Assembly: GCF_014197145.1 (NCBI RefSeq)
Contig: NZ_JACIEZ010000004.1
Span: 62,001-126,000, forward strand
From: Gellertiella hungarica
Lineage (GTDB): Bacteria; Pseudomonadota; Alphaproteobacteria; Rhizobiales; Rhizobiaceae
Reading direction: 5' to 3'
DNA length: 64,000 bases
Shown here piece after piece: positions 56,190-64,000 of this stretch (position 1 is its first letter; each line of letters opens with the position of its first letter). The notes under the pieces are model-generated. The model searched no databases. It was not told the origin of the DNA and saw only the letters and a program-made list of their open reading frames with translations. A program made the position numbers and the translations under genes.

Positions 56190-57314
56190 TCAGCCGATCC
56201 GGGTGGCCTTGAGACGCTCCTCGTCAAGTACCACCCCCAGCCCCGGCGCCTCGCCGAGTTCCAGCCAACCGTCGCGGTGACGAAGCGGAGATGCCATCGG
56301 ATAATCGCGGCGGTCTTCCGACCATTCCGGGTTGTCATAGGGATACTCGAGGAAGGGCGCATCCCCTGCCCCGGCCGTAAGATGGGCGTTGGCGAGGACG
56401 CCGATCCCGTTCGTCCAGCTGTGCGGTGTGAAGAGGATGCCTGCCTCGCGGGCCTGATAGGCAAGACGGCGGCAGCCGGTGATCCCGCCGACCAGCGCCA
56501 CGTCCGGCTGGATCACGTCGAAGGCACGCTCCTCGATGATATCCCGGAACTCGTAGAGCTCGCGCGTCATCTCGCCCCCGGCAATGCGGATATCGGTCGT
56601 TTCGCGCAGCGCCTTCATGCCCTTGCGGTCGGAGCGGTGCAGCGGCTCCTCCATCCAGTAGACGCCGAGCCGTTCAAGCTCGCGGGCAACCGTCAGCGCA
56701 TCCTTGTAGGTCCAGGAGAGATTGGTATCCCAGGGCATTCGCCAACCCTGATTGCAGTCCACCATCAGTTCCAGGCGGTCGCCGACGCGGGCGCGTACAG
56801 CTTCGAGCGCCTTCACGTCTTCCCGCCAGCCATTGCGGCCGCCGGAAGACGAGGTGAAGCGCACCTTCATCGCCGGGAAGCCTTCGGCGATGTAGCGCTC
56901 AGCCTGATCGGCCATGGCGGAGGGATCACGCAGCACGCCGGAAGAGGCGTAGAGCCGCACACGGTCCGCACGGCCTCCGAGCATGCGCCAGACCGGCTCG
57001 CCGGTAACCTTGCCCGCCAGATCCCAAAGCGCGAGGTCCATCGGCCAGCACCGGCCATAATGGAAGTTGATGTGGGAAAGCACCTCGTAATGCCGCTCCA
57101 GATGGCGCGGGTCCTGGCCGATGAAGAGTTCCTCATGGCCTTCGAAGCCCTTCATCAGATCGCCGGAGCCGATCCCCTCCCGCCCTTCGTCATCGCGCAC
57201 CCGCACGATGGTGGCATCGAACTGGCGACGCGGACGCCCGTCCCAGCTTGCCTTGAAGGGCGGATCGAGCGGCAGGCGATGATGGGTGATCTCGATTGCG
57301 GTTATCTTGCTCAT
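56190..57314 (-). CDS. Enolase-superfamily dehydratase/racemase (mandelate racemase subgroup)
   Basis: Metal-dependent enzyme of 374 residues acting on an acid sugar or hydroxy acid. Residues match the mandelate racemase plan closely: Mg ligands Asp186, Glu222 and Glu248, a His298-Asp271 dyad, and on the other face Lys150 in MKVRF, where the usual second Lys is Arg152. Likely chemistry is dehydration or epimerisation of an aldonate. It is third in the Fe-ADH, aldehyde dehydrogenase, enolase-family run, 12 bases after the aldehyde dehydrogenase. The substrate cannot be named from sequence. Confidence 0.88.
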   Translation of the reverse strand: MSKITAIEITHHRLPLDPPFKASWDGRPRRQFDATIVRVRDDEGREGIGSGDLMKGFEGHEELFIGQDPRHLERHYEVLSHINFHYGRCWPMDLALWDLAGKVTGEPVWRMLGGRADRVRLYASSGVLRDPSAMADQAERYIAEGFPAMKVRFTSSSGGRNGWREDVKALEAVRARVGDRLELMVDCNQGWRMPWDTNLSWTYKDALTVARELERLGVYWMEEPLHRSDRKGMKALRETTDIRIAGGEMTRELYEFRDIIEERAFDVIQPDVALVGGITGCRRLAYQAREAGILFTPHSWTNGIGVLANAHLTAGAGDAPFLEYPYDNPEWSEDRRDYPMASPLRHRDGWLELGEAPGLGVVLDEERLKATRIG

Positions 57315-57326
57315 GTCCGCGCCGCC

Positions 57327-58823
57327 TCAGTTGAACTGCTGCCAGATGGTCTTGTAGTCGCAATATTTGTCGACTGCATGGACCGAACGGTCGCGGCCGA
57401 AGCCGGACTGCTTGAAGCCACCGAAGGGTGTGGCGAAGTTGGACATGTCATAGGTGTTGACCCACACCGTTCCCGCATGGATCGCTTCGGAGACCCGGTG
57501 AGCCCGATCCATGTTGGTGGTGAATACCGCACCGGCGAGACCATAGATCGTGTCGTTGGCGATCTTCAGCGCTTCCTCTTCCGTTTCGAAGGGAATGGAC
57601 ACGAGAACAGGCCCGAAGATTTCCTGGCGTGCAATGCGCATGTCGTTGGTGGCATCGACGAAGACGCCGGGCGAGACGTAGAAACCACCGGTCTCGGAGA
57701 GCGCCCTCTCGGCCCCGAAGGCGCGACGTGCGCCTTCCTTTTCGCCATCCGCGATCATGCCAAGCACCTTCTTCATGTGCCCTTCCTCGATCAGGGCACC
57801 GATTGCCGCATCCGGCTCGAAGGGATGGTTGAGGGTGATGCCGGCAGTCACCTCGCGAATCTTCTCGACGAGCTTATCCTGGATCGAGCGATGGACGATC
57901 AGGCGGGTCGATGCATGGCAGGTTTCACCGGAATTGTAGAAGCATCCCCACGCAGCTGCGGAGGCGGCCGCGTCAAGGTCCGCATCGTCGAAGACGATGA
58001 TCGGCGACTTGCCGCCGAGCTCCAGCGCAACTCGCTTCAGGTTGGATTGAGCGGCATAACCCATGATCAGCTTGCCGACTTCGGTCGAACCGGTGAAGGC
58101 GATCATGTCCACGTCCATGTGCAGTGCGAGCGGCTTGCCCGTTTCCTCGCCATAACCGACGACGACGTTGAACACGCCATCGGGAAGCCCCGCTTCCTTT
58201 GCCAGCGCTGCAAGCTTGAGCGCGGAGAGGGAGGATTGCTCCGCGGGCTTTAGCACCACGGAATTGCCCGCCGCGAGCGCCGGTCCAAGCTTCCAGCCGT
58301 CGATGATCATGGGATAGTTCCACGGCGTGATCGCGCCGATGACGCCGAGCGGCACCTTGCGCACCAGAGCGCGCGCCTTCGGACCGGTGGGCGCGATCTC
58401 GTCATACATCTTGTCGATCATCTCGGCATAATACTGAATGCCGTCGGCGCAGAGCCGCACATCGACGGTCAGCGAAGCCATCACCGGCTTGCCCACATCG
58501 AGTGTTTCCAGCATGGCAAGTTCCTCGCCATTGGAGCGGATGAGCTCCGCCCATTTCAGCATGATCTTCTTGCGCTCGAGCGGTTCCTTGTGGCGCCAGA
58601 CACCGCTTTCGAAGCTCGCGCGTGCGGCCTTGACGGCAAGATCGATATCCGCAGCCGTTCCACGGGCAAGCGCCGTCCCCGGTTTCCCGTCCATCGGGCG
58701 CGGGCGGACAAAACTCTCTCCGGAAACGGATGCCACGAAGGCACCGTTGATGAAATGGCGGCCTTCGATCTGAAGGTCGGCGCCCAGCTTTTCCCAGTAG
58801 GCGCGGCTATATTCCTTGCTCAT
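57327..58823 (-). CDS. NAD(P)-dependent aldehyde dehydrogenase
   Basis: ALDH superfamily enzyme of 498 residues that oxidises an aldehyde to its acid. The catalytic Cys302 (NSGETCHAS), Glu268 (ALELGGKSP) and Asn169 (PWNY) sit at the canonical positions. It resembles broad PuuC/betaine-aldehyde type enzymes, but the substrate is unknown. An SD (AGAGG) precedes the ATG. It lies between the Fe-dependent alcohol dehydrogenase and the enolase-family gene, consistent with an alcohol to aldehyde to acid sequence. Confidence 0.92.
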   Translation of the reverse strand: MSKEYSRAYWEKLGADLQIEGRHFINGAFVASVSGESFVRPRPMDGKPGTALARGTAADIDLAVKAARASFESGVWRHKEPLERKKIMLKWAELIRSNGEELAMLETLDVGKPVMASLTVDVRLCADGIQYYAEMIDKMYDEIAPTGPKARALVRKVPLGVIGAITPWNYPMIIDGWKLGPALAAGNSVVLKPAEQSSLSALKLAALAKEAGLPDGVFNVVVGYGEETGKPLALHMDVDMIAFTGSTEVGKLIMGYAAQSNLKRVALELGGKSPIIVFDDADLDAAASAAAWGCFYNSGETCHASTRLIVHRSIQDKLVEKIREVTAGITLNHPFEPDAAIGALIEEGHMKKVLGMIADGEKEGARRAFGAERALSETGGFYVSPGVFVDATNDMRIARQEIFGPVLVSIPFETEEEALKIANDTIYGLAGAVFTTNMDRAHRVSEAIHAGTVWVNTYDMSNFATPFGGFKQSGFGRDRSVHAVDKYCDYKTIWQQFN

Positions 58824-58904
58824 GCAAACCTCTTCTTGGTCTCTGGCCTGCCAGGTCTCGTCGGGGTCGGCAGGCTGTCATTCCGGTCAATCGATCATCC
58901 GGGC

Positions 58905-60047
58905 TCAGGCCCGCGGCAGCGCCATCATGTCGGCAGCCATGCGGTCGACATCCGCATCGCTCACCTCGCGCACCGTGGAGCGGCGCATGGGCTGGTTTTC
59001 AGGTGCCTTCATCTCGCGCGCGAGATCCTCTGCCGTCAGGCCTGCAAATGCTGCCGGCAGCCGGCGTTCGAAACCGCAGCGATCCATCCAGGCTGTAATC
59101 AGCGCGGGCAACGAGGCTGCATCCGCAGCTCCACAAGCCTTTGCAGCGGCCTGAAGCTCGGGCGTGTTCGCACCGACAAGCCAGGGAAGGGTTTGTTCGA
59201 AGCCAAGCGCCGTTGCGAGGCCATGGTGAACGGGTCCAAGGCCCGCCAGCGCATGGCTGATGTTATGGGCAATCGCGGTCCCGCAATTGTCGATCGCCAC
59301 GCCCGCATAGCAGGAGCCGAGCAGCACCGCACCGCGTGCCTCCAGATTGTCGGGCTCCCGGATGGCCGTCTCGAGATGGGCGACCAGCAGCTCCATCGCG
59401 CGGTGGCCGTAGAACTGACCGCCGGCATGGGTGTTGCGGTTCGTGGAGGCCTCGAAGGCATGCACGAAGGCATCGAGACCGCACCAGGCGGTGAGATTGG
59501 CCGGGAGAGACGTGGTAAGCGCCGGATCGAGGATTACCAGATCGGCCTTGGTTTCCGCGCCCCAGACCCAGAGCTTCTTGCCGTCCGGACCGGCAAAAAT
59601 GCAGGTGGCGGAGGTTTCCGAACCCGTGCCCGCCGTGGTGGGAACGAGGATTTTCTTCAGCGCATTCTTTGGCAGGGGATTGGCAGCCAGCGCGTAATGC
59701 ATCGGGTTTTCGCCGGAGGCCGCGCAGCAGGCGGCAACCTTGGCAATATCGAGCGCCGATCCGCCGCCGATGCCGATCACGACATCCGCTCCACGCGCCG
59801 CCTCGCTTGCCGCTTCCACATGCGCAAGCTTCGGCTCGCCGGAAAAGCCCGAATAGACAACAGCTTCCGCACCACCGGCCTTAAGTTCGGCCATCAGACG
59901 GTTGCCCAGACCGGAGGCTGCGAGAAACCCGTCCATGACGATGGCGGTCTTGCCACCTTCAGACATGGCAAGTGCTGCCGCAGCGATCTGGTCCGCCGCG
60001 CCGGGAGCGAAGCGGATTTCGGGAATGAAGGATGTCGAGAATTGCAT
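58905..60047 (-). CDS. Iron-containing alcohol dehydrogenase
   Basis: Group III metal-dependent alcohol dehydrogenase of 380 residues. The NAD-binding motif is GIGGGSALDIAK, and the iron ligands are Asp192, His196, His265 and His275 (CGLDAFVHAFE, SHALAG, VHHG). It interconverts an alcohol and an aldehyde and could feed the next gene, the aldehyde dehydrogenase. The start is the ATG at 60047, where the family begins; the frame is open 14 codons upstream. It is divergent from a LysR gene 109 bp away. Confidence 0.9.
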   Translation of the reverse strand: MQFSTSFIPEIRFAPGAADQIAAAALAMSEGGKTAIVMDGFLAASGLGNRLMAELKAGGAEAVVYSGFSGEPKLAHVEAASEAARGADVVIGIGGGSALDIAKVAACCAASGENPMHYALAANPLPKNALKKILVPTTAGTGSETSATCIFAGPDGKKLWVWGAETKADLVILDPALTTSLPANLTAWCGLDAFVHAFEASTNRNTHAGGQFYGHRAMELLVAHLETAIREPDNLEARGAVLLGSCYAGVAIDNCGTAIAHNISHALAGLGPVHHGLATALGFEQTLPWLVGANTPELQAAAKACGAADAASLPALITAWMDRCGFERRLPAAFAGLTAEDLAREMKAPENQPMRRSTVREVSDADVDRMAADMMALPRA

Positions 60048-60100
60048 GGTCTGTCTCTTCTGCGTTTGGCTGCGCGGAGAGTGCATCACAATTTCAGTTA

Positions 60101-60129
60101 TTCAAATAGGTTCTTTTCTCGGCTATATT
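60101..60129 (+). promoter_or_regulatory. Candidate promoter of the LysR gene
   Basis: TTCAAA (4/6 of TTGACA) at 60101-60106, an exact 17-base spacer and TATATT (5/6 of TATAAT) at 60124-60129. Transcription would begin near 60136, within the palindrome described next. Confidence 0.6.
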
Positions 60130-60130
60130 C

Positions 60131-60145
60131 ATGATCTCAGATCAT
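60131..60145. promoter_or_regulatory. Perfect 7-1-7 palindrome at the predicted LysR transcription start
   Basis: ATGATCT-C-AGATCAT, exact on both arms, lies between the candidate -10 and the SD (GGAGG at 60146-60150) of the LysR gene. A protein bound here would block its transcription, so autoregulation is likely. Confidence 0.6.
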
Positions 60146-60156
60146 GGAGGTGCTTC

Positions 60157-61074
60157 TTGGGGTCCGCGCTTCTCGACCATATTCCGCTCGAAGCCTTTCG
60201 GGTCTTCGATTCCGCCTGCCGCCATATGAATTTCAGCCGGGCAGGGCGAGAGCTGAACATCACCCAGGCGGCGGTCAGCCGTCGGATCAAGCTTCTGGAA
60301 GAAGAACTCGGCGCCCCGCTCTTCACACGAAAGGGCAAGAACCTTGCTCTCACACCCTCCGGCGAACGCCTGTCCATTCGCATCCGCTCGACGCTCGAAT
60401 ATCTGGAAGAAAGCCTCGAACCTTTTCGCAGCGCCCGCTCGGAGGTGGTGTCACTGGCTGCAAGCGGCTCCGTGTCCCATCTATGGCTGGGGGAGCGGCT
60501 CCGTGCCTTCTCGAAAGACAATCCAGCCGTCAGCCTGCGGTTGATGACAACGGACAGTCCGACCGAGCTCGCCTCCGAGAACAACGACCTGGTGATCCTC
60601 TACTCGACGGGCGAGCACCCTCGCTGGCACCTGACACTGCTTTTTGCCGAAGATCTGGTTCCGGTTGCCTCTCCAGCCTGTCTCGGCGATCTGCTCACAA
60701 GAGCGGCTGACCTTTCAGCGGATGAAATCGCCGCGCTCGGCCTCATCGATTACGAGCGCTTCAATGCCCACTGGATTTCGTTCCGGCAGTGGTTCGGGCG
60801 TCTTGGCAATCCTCTGAAGGGGCCGGTTCCCCCACCGCGCTTTTCCTTCTCCACCTATGCTCTGGCCATCAACGCAGCTCTTGCGGGGGATGGGGTAGCG
60901 CTTGGCAGCCGGGCACTGATTGCCCGCCATCTGGAGGAAGGACGATTGGTCGCCCTCGGCTCGCAAAGCCTCCATACGGGATTTGGCTACTATCTCGGCC
61001 TGCCGCGCGGCCGCGAAGTGGGGCCTGCAGTCAGGGCGCTCCATAATGCGCTTCTGCGGCAGGGGCCGGAATGA
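60157..61074 (+). CDS. LysR-family regulator of the ADH/ALDH/enolase-family genes (TTG start)
   Basis: LTTR of 305 residues. The HTH is at residues 5-65 (MNFSRAGRELNITQAAVSRR) and the effector domain follows. I chose the TTG at 60157 because a strong GGAGG ends six bases before it and the protein then begins at the conserved LEAFRVFDSACRH; the frame is open 85 codons upstream, but those overlap the divergent dehydrogenase gene. It probably controls the divergent catabolic run in response to its substrate. The sequence shape is GcvA/AmpR-like. Confidence 0.88.
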   Translation: MGSALLDHIPLEAFRVFDSACRHMNFSRAGRELNITQAAVSRRIKLLEEELGAPLFTRKGKNLALTPSGERLSIRIRSTLEYLEESLEPFRSARSEVVSLAASGSVSHLWLGERLRAFSKDNPAVSLRLMTTDSPTELASENNDLVILYSTGEHPRWHLTLLFAEDLVPVASPACLGDLLTRAADLSADEIAALGLIDYERFNAHWISFRQWFGRLGNPLKGPVPPPRFSFSTYALAINAALAGDGVALGSRALIARHLEEGRLVALGSQSLHTGFGYYLGLPRGREVGPAVRALHNALLRQGPE

Positions 61075-61100
61075 AAAAAAAGCGGCCCGGAGGCCGCTTT
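61073..61100 (-). terminator. Intrinsic terminator of the ATP synthase operon
   Basis: A perfect 9-bp stem AAAGCGGCC/GGCCGCTTT with loop CGGA. On the reverse strand it is followed by a long U-tract (eight bases from the A-run at 61073-61081). It begins 26 bases past the atpC stop and reaches the convergent LysR stop. Confidence 0.93.
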
Positions 61101-61125
61101 CATGATCGCATTGCTTGCACCGAAA

Positions 61126-61533
61126 TCAGGCCGGAACGACGATGCCGTTCAGCTGTGTCAGCTCGTTCAGGAACTGCTCGAGCTTAGACTTGTGCTCGTC
61201 ATTGGAGGCGTTGGCTACATCTGCGCGAGCGGCTTCGATGCGGGCATCGAGAGCGGCCTTGTTCATTTCATTGAGCGGAATGGCCGATTCAGCAAGCAGG
61301 GTGCAACCGGTCGGCAGGATATCTGCAAAACCGCCGAACACCACATAGCGGCTGACCTTGCCGGCCGCATCCTTGACCGACACGACGCCCGGCTTGATGG
61401 TCGTCATGGTCGGAGCGTGGTTCGCCAGAACGGTCATTTCGCCTTCGGTGGCCGGGATCACCACTTCGCTGACCTTTTCGGACAGAAGCAGCCGCTCCGG
61501 AGACACGAGCTCAAAATTGAAATTGTCAGCCAT
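61126..61533 (-). CDS. atpC: ATP synthase F1 subunit epsilon
   Basis: Subunit of 135 residues, with an N-terminal beta-sandwich (about 1-85, FELVSPERLLLSEKVSEVVI and VSRYVVFGGFADIL) and a C-terminal helical hairpin. It regulates F1 rotation and ATP hydrolysis. It is the last gene of the atp operon in this window, 93 bases after atpD, followed by the terminator. Confidence 0.96.
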   Translation of the reverse strand: MADNFNFELVSPERLLLSEKVSEVVIPATEGEMTVLANHAPTMTTIKPGVVSVKDAAGKVSRYVVFGGFADILPTGCTLLAESAIPLNEMNKAALDARIEAARADVANASNDEHKSKLEQFLNELTQLNGIVVPA

Positions 61534-61626
61534 GATGGTTCACTTTCGATTGGTCAAATTCAACACGCCGGAGGCGGCGCGAAAAAGGGCGCGCGGCAGG
61601 TACCGCGCGCCTTGTGCCTAGGAAGA

Positions 61627-63968
<2,342 letters not shown>

Positions 63969-64000
63969 CCGTTATCCGTCCTTGGCTTGAGACCCGATCA

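Overview
This window looks like a chromosomal stretch of an alphaproteobacterium of the Rhizobiaceae (Rhizobium/Agrobacterium/Sinorhizobium group). The reasons are the Shemin-pathway hemA, the rhizobial-type glycerol ABC transporter set (glpSTPQUV with glpD and glpR), the soluble NAD-linked formate dehydrogenase set (fdsGBA-fdhD-fdsD), TamA/TamB, the ATP synthase gene order atpG-atpD-atpC, and evenly GC-rich coding DNA. The genus was inferred from gene content and gene order only; no search was run.

Layout. 0-9.9 kb: the 3' part of accA, a lipoprotein L,D-transpeptidase, a TusA-like protein, a DD-carboxypeptidase paired with a CobW GTPase, an M20 amidohydrolase, tRNA-Arg(CCT), an orphan RTX-type protein, a lone CheW, and arginase divergent from an AsnC-type regulator. 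9.9-16.6 kb: tamB and tamA, then a glycine-zipper lipoprotein. 16.8-23.8 kb: a three-subunit molybdenum hydroxylase (coxS/L/M-like, form II active site), a globin-coupled soluble chemoreceptor, and hemA behind a perfect FNR/FixK box. 23.8-35 kb: dxr, an SDR oxidoreductase, a 37-residue membrane peptide, and the reverse-strand glycerol regulon. 34.9-42 kb: a LysR regulator and the formate dehydrogenase genes. 42-50.3 kb: ubiG facing a comF-grxC-nit-DUF1178 run, a methyltransferase, an orphan Flp pilin with a small companion, and the ppi-argJ-GNAT-mutT run. 50.4-56.2 kb: secA, then a polysaccharide flippase with a BcsL/CelD-like acyltransferase. 56.2-61 kb: an enolase-superfamily/aldehyde dehydrogenase/Fe-alcohol dehydrogenase catabolic run with a divergent LysR gene. 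61-64 kb: atpC, atpD and atpG.

How the parts work together. The glycerol block imports glycerol and oxidises glycerol-3-phosphate, with GlpR as its likely repressor through repeated AACGAAA motifs; glpK is not in this window. The two transporter ATPases, read motif by motif, appear to form one consensus and one degenerate ATP site, which is unusual for an importer. The formate block oxidises formate to CO2 and makes NADH, with FdhD sulfurating the Mo cofactor. HemA placed behind an FNR/FixK box and beside a heme-globin chemoreceptor gives a small oxygen-related neighbourhood. The enolase/ALDH/ADH/LysR cluster is a catabolic module with an unassigned substrate.

No CRISPR array, transposase, integrase, phage gene or rRNA was seen. 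No stretch longer than 300 bases lacks a gene. I did not find a clearly new multi-gene defence or mobile system. The best leads are the asymmetric glycerol ATPases, the candidate operators with exact palindromes, and two very short genes (the Flp pilin and the 37-residue membrane peptide).
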